In this document: positions 44,377 to 53,100 of the stretch, piece after piece | Layout of the letters: each line of letters starts with the position of its first letter | How positions within the stretch are numbered: position 1 is the stretch's first letter | Assembly (NCBI GenBank): GCA_964485515.1 | Contig: CAZALT010000002.1 | Coordinates: 11,478-75,477, forward strand | Direction of reading: 5' to 3' | DNA: 64,000 nucleotides | Source of the DNA: CAZALT01 sp964485515 | Lineage (GTDB): Bacteria > Actinomycetota > Acidimicrobiia > Acidimicrobiales > Acidimicrobilacustridaceae | The notes under the pieces: generated by a model | Seen by the model: the letters and a program-made list of their open reading frames with translations, nothing else | What the model was told of the DNA's origin: nothing | The model's database searches: none | Made by a program: the position numbers and the translations under genes

Positions 44377-45170
44377 TCCGTCGCGTGACCGTTCGCCGCG
44401 ACGGGCTTCGGCTCCGGTGGAGCGGGAACATGCCGCGGCGCGAGGTGGCCAGCGACGTTGGCCGCGGCCGCGAGCAGTGGACTGCGGGAAAGGACCTTCG
44501 CACCCACCGGTTCGCCAGCGAGCGCCCGGGCCCCCACCGACTCATCAGGCAGCACCGCAAGCACCGGTGCATCCACGGCGGCAGCGATCTCGTCGGGGCC
44601 GTAGGGCCGGTCGCCGACCACGAGCAGCGTGGCCGCCGTGCCCGTTGTCCGCAACGCGGCGACGAGGGCCTGGGTGTGCAGCACCGACTCCACCGTCGGC
44701 CGCACGACCAGCAGAAGTGTGTCGGCCCCGGCCGCGAGGGGCAGGGCAGGGGAGAGCGGCTCGAGTCGACCCGCATCGACCACGACATCGACGTTCTCCA
44801 GCTCAGCCAGACGATCGACCAGGCCGGCGCCGACCAGCGACCGGATCGCCGTCGACGCCGCGAACGACGACGCGGGACCAACCAGCGCGCGCACCTCACC
44901 CGGGCCGGGCAGACGCTGGAGATGCTCGAGCAGCGCCTGGTGGTTGAGGCCGGCCCGGGACAGCGCCGCTAGCTGCACAGTCGACGGCGCATCGCGCAGA
45001 CCCTCGGTCTCGGGATCGAACGGCGCGAGGCGCACCACCAGGTCTCCACCGGCCGGGTCGGCCTCGACGACCAGCGGTTCGCGGTGGTCCGGCCATCGAG
45101 CGGCCAAGGCCAGCAGCGTGGTCGTCACGCCGGGAGAGCCCTTCGCCGAGGCGAGCACCGTGACCGTCAC
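44361..45170 (-). CDS. tadZ: TadZ/CpaE-like ParA-family localisation protein
   Basis: A 269-residue MinD/ParA-like protein that positions the Tad pilus. The deviant P-loop VLASAKGSPGVTTTLLAL lacks the normal GKT lysine, which is replaced by a valine. The core keeps PLVVEADPAGGDLVVRL and VDVVVDAGRL, so nucleotide binding may be weak or absent. It sits between cpaB and tadA, as in many actinobacterial Tad loci, and is not a partition ATPase of the element. The GTG overlaps the cpaB stop. Confidence 0.8.
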   Translation of the reverse strand: MTVTVLASAKGSPGVTTTLLALAARWPDHREPLVVEADPAGGDLVVRLAPFDPETEGLRDAPSTVQLAALSRAGLNHQALLEHLQRLPGPGEVRALVGPASSFAASTAIRSLVGAGLVDRLAELENVDVVVDAGRLEPLSPALPLAAGADTLLLVVRPTVESVLHTQALVAALRTTGTAATLLVVGDRPYGPDEIAAAVDAPVLAVLPDESVGARALAGEPVGAKVLSRSPLLAAAANVAGHLAPRHVPAPPEPKPVAANGHATEWVAF

Positions 45171-45838
45171 GGAACCACCACCACCGCAGCGCGCTGAGCC
45201 AGCGACGCGCTCGCCACCACCGGGGCCTTCTCCTCGGGCACCACCAACGACAGCTGCGTCGTCGCCGCAGCCGAGGACCCACCCGAGCTCACCTTCAGCA
45301 CCCGACCATCGGCGATCACCGTGCCCGTTCCACCATCACCGCCATCCGCGGCATCGACCTCGATCACCCGCACCGTGTCCCCAGCCCGAATCGCCCCCAG
45401 CGGTGCTGCCGCGGCGGCCACCTCGACACCAACGAGTGCCTCGCCGTCACCGATCACGGCCGGCTCGCCCACCGCCGAGGACGTCACAAGCGCACCCTCG
45501 AGAAGGTCCACCGACGCCGTTCGACCCACGATCTGATCGCGATCGGACAACGCAACAGTCGACAGGCCCGGATCGGGACTCACCTGCACGACCCGCAGGT
45601 CGTCCTCGCTGATCACCGCGCCAGCGGGCACCGGACGGGCCAGCGCCAACACCGGCGCCGAGTCGCTCGATGCCAACTGGATCCCGACGAAGACCAAGAC
45701 CGACACCACCATGCACACGACCGCCACCACCGCCAACGGCAAGCTCCTACGCCGACGGCCTGCCGGCGCAATACCGACCGGCGGGCTCGAAGCCGATCCG
45801 TTCGACGACACACGATCGCGAGACAACGACGTAGTCAC
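45167..45838 (-). CDS. cpaB: CpaB/RcpC-like SAF-domain pilus assembly protein
   Basis: A 223-residue protein with one N-terminal membrane segment (SLPLAVVAVVCMVVSVLVFVGIQLA) and a SAF-type domain (ALARPVPAGAVISEDDLRVVQV), then LLEGALVTSSAVGEPAVIGDGEALVGVEVAAAAAPLGAIRAGDTV. This layout matches CpaB/RcpC, which binds peptidoglycan near the pilus channel. The GTG at 45838 follows GAAGGGAA, and an upstream in-frame extension has no similarity. Confidence 0.82.
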   Translation of the reverse strand: MTTSLSRDRVSSNGSASSPPVGIAPAGRRRRSLPLAVVAVVCMVVSVLVFVGIQLASSDSAPVLALARPVPAGAVISEDDLRVVQVSPDPGLSTVALSDRDQIVGRTASVDLLEGALVTSSAVGEPAVIGDGEALVGVEVAAAAAPLGAIRAGDTVRVIEVDAADGGDGGTGTVIADGRVLKVSSGGSSAAATTQLSLVVPEEKAPVVASASLAQRAAVVVVP

Positions 45839-45854
45839 AGCAGGTTCCCTTCGC

Positions 45855-46742
45855 TCAGCGCCCGCCCGGCGCCACCAGCGCCTGGGACTCCTCAATGCGC
45901 AGATCGAATGTCTGCGTCGGACTCACCAACTCGCCCAGGTCCCCGCCCTGGCCGTTCGTCGCGAACCACCGCAAGTGCCACGTCACCGTCACCGAGTTGT
46001 GGAACAAACCGTCGCGGTTCACGCCCGAGCTCCGGCCGTAGGTGAACGAGCACGACGACGAACCCGGATCCGGCTTCACCGCCGAGTCGTACATCGAGCC
46101 GGCATCCACGCACGACGCCGTCCCTTCGGTCATGTCCCACTCCGAGCGCACCGGCACCGCCTCTACCGTCGCGGTCAACCCACCAGCCGACGCCGACGCC
46201 GAGACCGTCTCCCAGTTCTCCACGTGCAACCACACCGGCAGGTTGACCAAACCAGTGCCGCCTGCATTCGGCCAGGTCCGTACCCCAGGGACAGGCAAGG
46301 TCATACCGTTCGCTGCCATCTGAGCGAGCACCTCAGCCGAAGGCGTCACGATCGGAGGATTCGCCGGATCCCACGGCACGAGGTTCGTGTACGTCACCGC
46401 TCCGGTCGTCACATCTCGACAGGTGACCCAGATCAAGGTCCCCGGCTCCACAGTTCCGGTGTCTCCGAGGGGCGGTCCAACTCCCGGCAGGATGTCGCTC
46501 GAGCCGACTACTTCGAAGTAGCGGCATTCGATGGTCGAGGTGCCGCCACCATTCCGTTTGTAGCCCCCGTCGCTGAACCCTCCGGAGTCACTTCCCGGCA
46601 CATTCACGACGACCTCACCGCCAGTGTCGGTCGTGTACCCGCCGGTGGATCCGTCGAGAGCACCGGCGTGCGCAGGAAGAGCGACTACCAGTGTGGCGAG
46701 GGTTGCGAGGGCGGCTGAGGTCAGGAGTAGGCGAGCGCGCAT
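45855..46742 (-). CDS. secreted protein of the Tad operon, unknown function
   Basis: A 295-residue exported protein. The signal peptide MRARLLLTSAALATLATLVVALPAHAGA is followed by a beta-rich mature part with many Gly, Thr and Val and six or more cysteines (ECRYFEVV, VTCRDVT, ASCVDAG, SCSFTYG), probably in disulphides. Its conserved position before cpaB suggests an extracellular Tad pilus component or adhesin. I recognise no domain. It overlaps the lipoprotein gene by 22 bases. Confidence 0.75.
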   Translation of the reverse strand: MRARLLLTSAALATLATLVVALPAHAGALDGSTGGYTTDTGGEVVVNVPGSDSGGFSDGGYKRNGGGTSTIECRYFEVVGSSDILPGVGPPLGDTGTVEPGTLIWVTCRDVTTGAVTYTNLVPWDPANPPIVTPSAEVLAQMAANGMTLPVPGVRTWPNAGGTGLVNLPVWLHVENWETVSASASAGGLTATVEAVPVRSEWDMTEGTASCVDAGSMYDSAVKPDPGSSSCSFTYGRSSGVNRDGLFHNSVTVTWHLRWFATNGQGGDLGELVSPTQTFDLRIEESQALVAPGGR

Positions 46743-47410
46743 CCTGCGACCCCCTGCCAGCTCTCGACGCGTTCGCGTCCGGTGAGAATCCAAGCACTAG
46801 CCACGAGCTTGAAGTCGGCGCGGATCCTGGTAGTGATCACCTCGTCGTTGAGCACGTTCCCGGAACCAGGCTCGTAGAGGACAGAGTCATCGACAGCGCA
46901 GATCTCTGCGGTCGCGGTATCGCCGCTCACCTCAACCGACATCGGATGCGTAGCGTGGACTGAGTTCTCGGGGTAGCGCGCGGCCTGTCCAAATCCGAGC
47001 CACGTCGCGGCGACATTTCGGAACTCAGTGAGCAGGGGATCGCCAACGGTGGCAACGAGCGCCGGTGACCCGGGGTCTGGAGGGTCTGACACGGCGGCGG
47101 CGAAGGCTGCGAGTCCAGCGTCGTAGGCATTGATGACTGCGACTTGGTCGGCCGACCAATCGCTACTTCCTGGTGCCGCTGAAGTGCTTGTCGGCGCGCC
47201 TGTCGTCGACGTCGTGGTGTCGACGATTGAGGTGGTGGCGCTCGACTTCTCCGATGAGTCACCGCACCCCGTGGCCATGCCGACGGCGAGCGTGAGGCTG
47301 AGGAGCAGGGCCCCGAGTCGTGACCGCGTGGTTCTGGCGGGGGGTCGTGAAGTGCCCGAGTTCGGAGCCGGATCGGCGGCGGGTGTCGATCCGGCGGTTG
47401 AGCCAATCAT
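46721..47410 (-). CDS. lipoprotein, first gene of the Tad operon
   Basis: A 229-residue protein. Residues about 30-55 form a signal peptide (SRLGALLLSLTLAVGMATGCGDSS) whose cysteine is a lipobox site. A Thr/Ser-rich spacer (TTSIVDTTTSTTGAPTSTSA) leads to a small domain. The domain has a helix WSADQVAVINAYDAGLAAFAAAVS and strands MSVEVSGDTATAEICAVDDS and ADFKLVASAWILTGRE, resembling NTF2-like lipoproteins. GAGGTGG lies six bases before the ATG at 47410. A bipartite motif copy lies about 157 bases upstream. Confidence 0.7.
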   Translation of the reverse strand: MIGSTAGSTPAADPAPNSGTSRPPARTTRSRLGALLLSLTLAVGMATGCGDSSEKSSATTSIVDTTTSTTGAPTSTSAAPGSSDWSADQVAVINAYDAGLAAFAAAVSDPPDPGSPALVATVGDPLLTEFRNVAATWLGFGQAARYPENSVHATHPMSVEVSGDTATAEICAVDDSVLYEPGSGNVLNDEVITTRIRADFKLVASAWILTGRERVESWQGVAGCALAYS

Positions 47411-47566
47411 GTGAGCCACCTCACTTGATCGTGGGATCTCAGCGCCTGTGGGCGGGAACGGTAGAACGGTGGTGGTGGTTGTTCTAGTGACGTTGGTCAC
47501 TGTCTCTGCAGGTCCACACTCTGGGTGTTCGCAGAGACGCTCGGTGCGCGGGTTGTCCATCACATT

Positions 47567-47600
47567 CCCCATACGCACGCCAAAGTCGAGACGCGTCGCT
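47567..47600 (-). promoter_or_regulatory. bipartite motif copy upstream of the Tad operon
   Basis: On the minus strand the sequence reads AGCGACGCG (47600-47592), 13 bases, then GTGCGTATGGGG (47578-47567). It faces the Tad operon, whose first start is at 47410. It shares a short TCAGATTTCT flank with the inverted repeat at 33.6 kb (TCACATTTCT). It is the only copy here, so no hairpin forms. Confidence 0.65.
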
Positions 47601-47622
47601 CAGATTTCTTGGTGGACGCCAG

Positions 47623-47728
47623 GTGCCGTGGCCGGACCTTCGGTCCGGGTGCCGTGGTGCCTGACCGCCGCCTCGCAGTCAACCCGCCTCCGCAGGCTCC
47701 GGCGGGCTGCGCCCCTTCGGGGTTGACA
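47623..47728. repeat. 106-bp hairpin-rich repeat, copy 1
   Basis: This segment is about 90% identical to 48431-48536. It holds three potential hairpins: CCGGACC-TTC-GGTCCGG at 47632-47648, CCCGCC/GGCGGG at 47683-47706 and CCCC-TTC-GGGG just after. It ends in TTGACA, a perfect consensus -35 hexamer, although no good -10 follows. It lies 140 bases upstream of the winged-helix gene at 47868. Confidence 0.75.
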
Positions 47729-47867
47729 GCGATTCGTCGACCAGGCCCTGCGCCCAGAGGGGCGAGTCCCATCCCGGGGCTCACCGGCCACACCGGCCGG
47801 TTCATCGGGCGGAGCCGCTCGTCGGGAAGGACCGGCGGCTCCGCCCCTCCGAAACGGAGACCCCGCC

Positions 47868-48317
47868 ATGACCCTGACCCACACCAACCAGCACCGAGGC
47901 CTCGCCGCCGAACCCATTGCGAGCGTCACGGTCATTCCGTGGCGTGACCAACTCGTCGAGGTGCACCCCGAGTCCACCGCGACAGCGAGCAACGAGACGC
48001 TCGTCTGGTGGACACCGACCCTCGGGCCGACCGCAACGCTCATGGCGCACCGCTTCGCCGGCTACATGAAACTCCACCAAGAAGCAAAGTTCACGATGGC
48101 CGACCTCGCAGCCATGTTCGGGATGGGGGAGAGCATGACCCGCATCCGGGTCGCGTTCGAGCGCCTTGAGCGCTTCGGCGTGATCCGCGTCGATGGGCAG
48201 ACCGTTTCGGTGCGCATGTCGCTCGGACCGCTCAGCGAGAAGCAGATCGAACGACTTCCCGCGTGCCTGGCCGATCTGTACCGGGCGCGGCGCTACGAGA
48301 TCGTCCGCGCTCGCTGA
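47868..48317 (+). CDS. winged-helix-like DNA-binding protein of the mobile element
   Basis: A 149-residue protein. The second half, HRFAGYMKLHQEAKFTMADLAAMFGMGESMTRIRVAFERLERFGVIRVDGQTVSVRMSLGPL, looks like a winged helix-turn-helix: an AAMFGMGESMTRIRVAFERL recognition region and a FGVIRV/VSVRM wing. Members of this type occur on actinobacterial plasmids and conjugative elements with unknown roles. A perfect 17-bp stem terminator follows the stop. It lies between the two copies of a 106-bp repeat. It is a candidate regulator of those repeats or of the bipartite motif. Confidence 0.7.
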   Translation: MTLTHTNQHRGLAAEPIASVTVIPWRDQLVEVHPESTATASNETLVWWTPTLGPTATLMAHRFAGYMKLHQEAKFTMADLAAMFGMGESMTRIRVAFERLERFGVIRVDGQTVSVRMSLGPLSEKQIERLPACLADLYRARRYEIVRAR

Positions 48318-48327
48318 CGTAGCTCGA

Positions 48328-48381
48328 AGTGAGGTGCCCTGCTCGACCGGGTGGCGGAACCCAGGAGCAGGGCACCTCACT
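48328..48381 (+). terminator. strong hairpin terminator after the winged-helix gene
   Basis: Perfect 17-bp arms (48328-48344 and 48365-48381, AGTGAGGTGCCCTGCTC and its complement) enclose a 20-base loop, eleven bases after the stop codon. No T-run follows, which is common in GC-rich actinobacteria. The length of the stem makes chance unlikely. Confidence 0.75.
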
Positions 48382-48430
48382 ACCCAATCTAGAACGCGAT
48401 TCGCAAAAGGCAATTCGGTGCCCTCGGGCA

Positions 48431-48536
48431 GTGCCGTGACCGGACCTTCGGTCCGGGTGCAGTGGTGGCCCGCCGCCGTGCCGGAGTCAACCCGCCTCCG
48501 CAAGCTCCGGCGGGCTGCGCCCCTGCGGGGTTGACA
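48431..48536. repeat. 106-bp hairpin-rich repeat, copy 2
   Basis: Second copy of the element at 47623-47728, in the same orientation, with the same three hairpins and the terminal TTGACA at 48531-48536. It lies 76 bases before ardC. A further GC-rich stem (CCGGCCCGGGCCCG) follows directly. Confidence 0.75.
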
Positions 48537-48611
48537 CCGGCCCGGGCCCGTCGGGCCGGACGCCCGGAGGGCGAAGCCTCGACCAGCGGGGCTCGACCCC
48601 AAGGAGTGCTC

Positions 48612-49511
48612 ATGCGAGCAGACTCGCTCTTCGAACAGATCACCAGCCAGATCATCGACCAGATCGAAGCCGGTGCCGGCGACTGGAACATGCCGTGGCG
48701 CACCCTCGCCGAAGCCGGGACACCCACCAGCGTCGATGGCCGCCCCTACCGCGGCATCAACGCCCTGTGGCTTCCCATGGTCGCGGTTGACCAGGGCTGG
48801 ACCTCGGGACTGTGGGCCACCTACCGAGGTTGGCAACGACACGACGCCCAAGTCCGGCGCGGCGAGAAGGGCACCCACGTCCTGCTGTGGAAGAAGCTCG
48901 ACCCCAAGAACGACGAAACGACCGAGGACGGTTCGAAGGAGCGGGCCCGGTTCGTTGCTCGCACCTTCACCGTGTTCGCCGCCGAACAAGCCGACGGCAC
49001 CGACGACCTCATCGCCGCACGCCAACAGCCACCGGCCGACACGCCCGAACGCATCAGCGAAGCAGAAGCGTTCTTCGCCGCCGTCGGCGCCGACGTGAAG
49101 GTCGGCGGCAACCGAGCCTGTTACGTCCCGACCACCGACAGCATCGCCGTGCCCGCCCTCGAGCAGTTCGACCACGCCGCGCACTACTACGCCACCCTCG
49201 CCCACGAACACGCCCACTGGACCGGACACCCCGCGCGGCTCAACCGAGACCTTTCCGGACGGTTCGGCGACGACGCGTACGCCGCCGAGGAGCTCGTCGC
49301 CGAACTCGGCGCCGCCATGTGGTGCGCGAGCGCGGGCATCAGCACCACCACCCGGCACGACCACGCCGCCTACCTCGCCCACTGGCTCACCATCCTGCGC
49401 AGCGACCCCCGCTCCCTGGTCACCGTGGCCAGCAAGGCCCAGGGCGCCGTCGACCACCTCAGCGAGACCGCCGGTCAACTCGCCGGCGACCGCATCGCCG
49501 AATCCGTCTGA
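48612..49511 (+). CDS. ardC: antirestriction protein ArdC
   Basis: A 299-residue protein that protects incoming single-stranded DNA during transfer. Residues about 1-150 form the ArdC ssDNA-binding domain (DSLFEQITSQIIDQIEAGAGDWNMPW, YRGINALWL, GWTSGLWATYRGWQRHDAQVRRGEKGTHV). Residues about 150-299 are a zincin-like peptidase domain with H198-E-H-A-H202 (LAHEHAHWTGH) and the second-shell AAEELVAELGAAMWC. AAGGAG at 48601-48606, five bases before the ATG, sets the start. It precedes the relaxase region, as expected for an early-transferred antirestriction gene. Confidence 0.93.
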   Translation: MRADSLFEQITSQIIDQIEAGAGDWNMPWRTLAEAGTPTSVDGRPYRGINALWLPMVAVDQGWTSGLWATYRGWQRHDAQVRRGEKGTHVLLWKKLDPKNDETTEDGSKERARFVARTFTVFAAEQADGTDDLIAARQQPPADTPERISEAEAFFAAVGADVKVGGNRACYVPTTDSIAVPALEQFDHAAHYYATLAHEHAHWTGHPARLNRDLSGRFGDDAYAAEELVAELGAAMWCASAGISTTTRHDHAAYLAHWLTILRSDPRSLVTVASKAQGAVDHLSETAGQLAGDRIAESV

Positions 49512-49556
49512 CGATCGACCGGGCGGGCCCCCGCCCGCCCGGTCGCCACCCAGACC

Positions 49557-49865
49557 TCACGCACTCGCCGACGTCCCTGGACTCGCAGCGGTCTCGTCTC
49601 CCGACGCAGGCCGCCGCTTCGTCGCGCCCAACCGCGCCAAATCCCGCGACGTCAGTCCGAGAAACGCCGCGCACTGCTCGCGGCTCAACCCCGTCGCCTC
49701 GAGCTCGTCCACCGTCCGACCGAACGCCGCCCTCGCCTCGGCCACCTTGACCTCCAAGTCCGTAATCGCCTGGAGTCGCCGCCTCGCCGAGCGCAACGCC
49801 TTGTCCTGCTTGCTCGCCTGATCCCGCTGCCAAGTCCGTAGGTCACTTACCGCATCACTGCCCAT
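49557..49865 (-). CDS. small helical protein next to oriT-like repeat, possible relaxosome accessory factor
   Basis: A 102-residue protein with a long basic helix likely to form a coiled coil (DLRTWQRDQASKQDKALRSARRRLQAITDLEVKVAEARAAFGRTV) and a C-terminal helix-turn-helix-like part (GLSREQCAAFLGLTSRDLARLGATKRR). It diverges from the relaxase gene across the inverted repeat at 49928-50133. That position fits a nickase accessory or oriT-binding protein. The function is inferred only from size and position. A GTG at 49877 is an alternative start. Confidence 0.6.
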   Translation of the reverse strand: MGSDAVSDLRTWQRDQASKQDKALRSARRRLQAITDLEVKVAEARAAFGRTVDELEATGLSREQCAAFLGLTSRDLARLGATKRRPASGDETAASPGTSASA

Positions 49866-49927
49866 TCCAGGTACCACCCTTCACGTCGGCTGCGTCGCGC
49901 CGCACCGGCACACGCGTGCGTCTCTCC

Positions 49928-50133
49928 GCACACCCCCATACGCACTCTCACCCGTCCACGCGTCGCTCTCGCACGTCACCGGCCCCACCGCACCACCAGC
50001 CCAGAATCCCTCCCGAGACCACCGCCGACCAGGTCGCTCAATCCACCCCCACCAAAATCCGCCTCACAGAAAATCACCACAGGTGTGCACGAGAGCGACG
50101 CGCTCCGCCGGCGCAGTGCGTATGGGGGCGTGC
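49928..50133. other. oriT-like inverted repeat containing two facing bipartite motifs
   Basis: Left arm 49928-49974 and right arm 50085-50133 are inverted copies sharing GTGC, GAGAGCGACGCG and GTGCGTATGGGGG around a 110-base spacer. The bipartite motifs lie at 49933-49967 (minus) and 50094-50128 (plus). The spacer holds an AGGTCGCTCA unit at 50031-50040 related to the 12-bp repeats elsewhere. The place directly before a MobF relaxase and beside a small accessory gene is where oriT is usually found. A divergent promoter with paired operators is the alternative. No nic site can be named. Confidence 0.55.
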
Positions 50134-53100
50134 TGTCCGTGGCGAAACTGCGAGTTGGGGCCGAGGCATACCAGCTGACCGGCGTCGCCCAGTCCCTCGA
50201 TGACTACTACTCGGGCTCGGGCGAAGCCGAAGGGTGGTGGGCCGGCGTCGGCGCCCGCCAGCTCGGCCTCGACGGGCCGGTCGCAGGCGATGACCTGCGC
50301 GCCATCCTCGCCGGACTCGCCCCGGGCAAGGGCGGCGTGACCCCGAACGAGGAGCAGATCCACCCCCATCCGCGGCGGGTTCCGGGCTTCGACCTGACCT
50401 TCAAGGTCCCCAAGTCCGTGTCGGTGCTCTACGGCGTGAGCGACGACCCCCGAGTGCAGGGCGCCATCATCGAGGCAGCCGAAGCGGCACTGCGCGAGAC
50501 CCTCAGTTGGCTCGAACGCGACGTGATGGCGGTGCGTCGCGGATCAGGCAACGAACGCTTCCTCGCCGACCTGGCCAAGACCGACCCCGCGGCGGCCGAG
50601 CACGCCCGGATTCGCACCGTGCGCGGCGCCGGGATGGCCGCCGCCGTGTTCCGGCACCGCACCTCGCGAGCCGGCGACCCGCTCCTGCACTGGCACGTGT
50701 TGGTCCCGAACCTCGTCAAGGGTGCCGACGGGCGCTGGTCGGCCTTCGTGCACCCCGACCTGTTCCGATCCGGCAAGGCCGCCGGCGAGATCTTTCAGGC
50801 CGCCGTACGCCAAGAGCTCACCGAACGCCTCGGCCTCCAGTGGCGACCCGGACGCCACGTCCCCGAGGTCAGCGGCATCCCCCAGAGCGTGTGCGACGTC
50901 TTCTCCAAACGGTCCGCCGAGATCGACGCCTGGCTCAACGACACCGGCCGCCCCGACGACCCCGCCAACCGCCAAGAAGCCGTCCTCGCCACCCGCCGAG
51001 GCAAAGGCGAACACGAAGGCGAGCGCTTCGACGCCGCGTGGAAGCTCGAAGGTGCCGACCTCGGATTCGGACCGGAACAGGCCGACCACCTCGTCTACGG
51101 CACGACCCGCGAGACCCCACAAGCCAGCACCGACGCGATGTGGCGGCTGCCCGAGATCTCGATCGAGCCCGACGGCACCCCCTACGGACACGACCGCATC
51201 GTGCCGGGCGAGACCTGGATCGCGGATCTCGCCTGTCGCGACCTGTGCACCGACGACGCCACCTTCACCCGCCCTGAACTCCTCATCGCCGTCGCCAAAC
51301 GACTCGGCAACGGCGCCACCGTCCCCACCATCGAGGCCATCGTCAGCCGCGTCCTCGCCTCGTCCGAGATCATTCCCATCGACACGCCACCGGGGCGGGA
51401 CCACGTGCCCCGCTGGTCCACCCGGCACATGCTCACGATCGAACGAGCCCTGCTCGACGCGTACGCCCAGCGCCATACATGGCTGCCGGTCGACGCTGCG
51501 CAGACCGCGACGATCGTCGCAGCCCACGACGAACTCGGCGCCGACCAGGCCGCCGCCGTCGTCGCACTCACCGCCTCGCCCGACGCCGTCTCGGTGATGA
51601 TCGGGCCTGCCGGGACGGGCAAGACCTTCACGCTCAACGTTGCCCGCCAGGTCTTCGAGGCCGCGGGATACCGCGTCATCGGCGCCGCACCGTCGGCTCG
51701 AGCTGCCGCCGAACTCGAAGGCGGCGCCCACATCGAATCGCGCACGCTGCACTCCCTCACTCAACGGTGGAACACCGGCATCGACCACCCCGACGCCCGC
51801 ACCGTCCTGGTCATCGACGAGGCCGCCATGGCCGCCACCACCGACCTCCAGCCCCTCGTGAGCCGTACCGTCGACGCCGGCGGCCGAGTCGTACTCGTCG
51901 GCGACCACCACCAGCTCCCCGAAGTCACCGCCGGAGGAGGACTCGCCGCTGCCGTGGGCACCGTCGGCACCGTGGCCGAACTCACGATCAACCGTCGCCA
52001 GCAGCAGCCCTGGGAACGAGCCGCCCTCGCCGAGCTCCGCGCCGGATCGGTCCCCAACGCCGTCGATGCCTACCGGGCCCATGGCCGAGTCACCGTCGTC
52101 GAAGCCAACCAGAACATGATCACCGTCGCCGCTGACCGCTACCTCGCAGCCCTCGATAGCGGCCTTCGGCCCATCCTCATGGCCGGTACCAACGACACCG
52201 TTGCTCGCCTGAACACCGCCGTGCGCAACCGACTCCACGAACGCGGCGACCTCCACGACGTCGACGGCCAACGGTTCGCCGTGGGGGAGCGGGTCGTGCT
52301 TCGCCGCAACCAGCGACTCACCGACCGCACCGGAGCGAACGTGACGGTGCGCAACAGCGACGCCGCCCACATCCACAGCATCGGCCCCGACGGCGCGCTC
52401 ACCGTGCGCCGTGAAGCAGATGAACGGCTCATCGACCTGCCGGCCGACTACGCCGCGTCCCACATCACTACCGGCTACGCCGTCACGGCCCACCGCGCCC
52501 AAGGCGGCACCTGGGACCTCGCCATCGCCGTCGGGGTCGACGGCCTCTACCGAGAAGCCGCCTACGTCCAGATGTCGCGTGGCCGTGTCTCCAACGAGCT
52601 GGTCATCCCCGCACCCCAGATGGACGACATCGACCGTGACCTGGCCCAGCACAGCCGAGGCCTGCCCCTGCCCGGCGAAGAACCACCCGAAGCCATCGAC
52701 GACCTGCGGGACCGTCTCCACAAGTCCCGGGCCAAGACAATGGCCCTGACCCGAGACCCGCACGCCGACCGCATCGCGGCTCTGGCATCGTCGACGTCGG
52801 TCCCCGACCTCGATCGCCGACGCGACTACTGCCTCGCCGTCGAACGCGAAGCGACCCGGCGCATCGGCATCGACCCCGCCGTGCTGCGCGCCGCCGTCGA
52901 TCGAGCCGAACGCACCGCCCTGCACGCCAAGGTCGGCCAGCAGATCAAGGCCTTCGACCGACAGAACATCGGGACCGTCGTCGGGCTCGCCGACGCCGAA
53001 GCAGCCGTCGACGTCCACTTCATCTCCCACGACGGTCACGAAGCCACCCGCCGCCTGCCCTGGACCGAACTCGAGATCGTCGATGACCGAGGACCCACCC

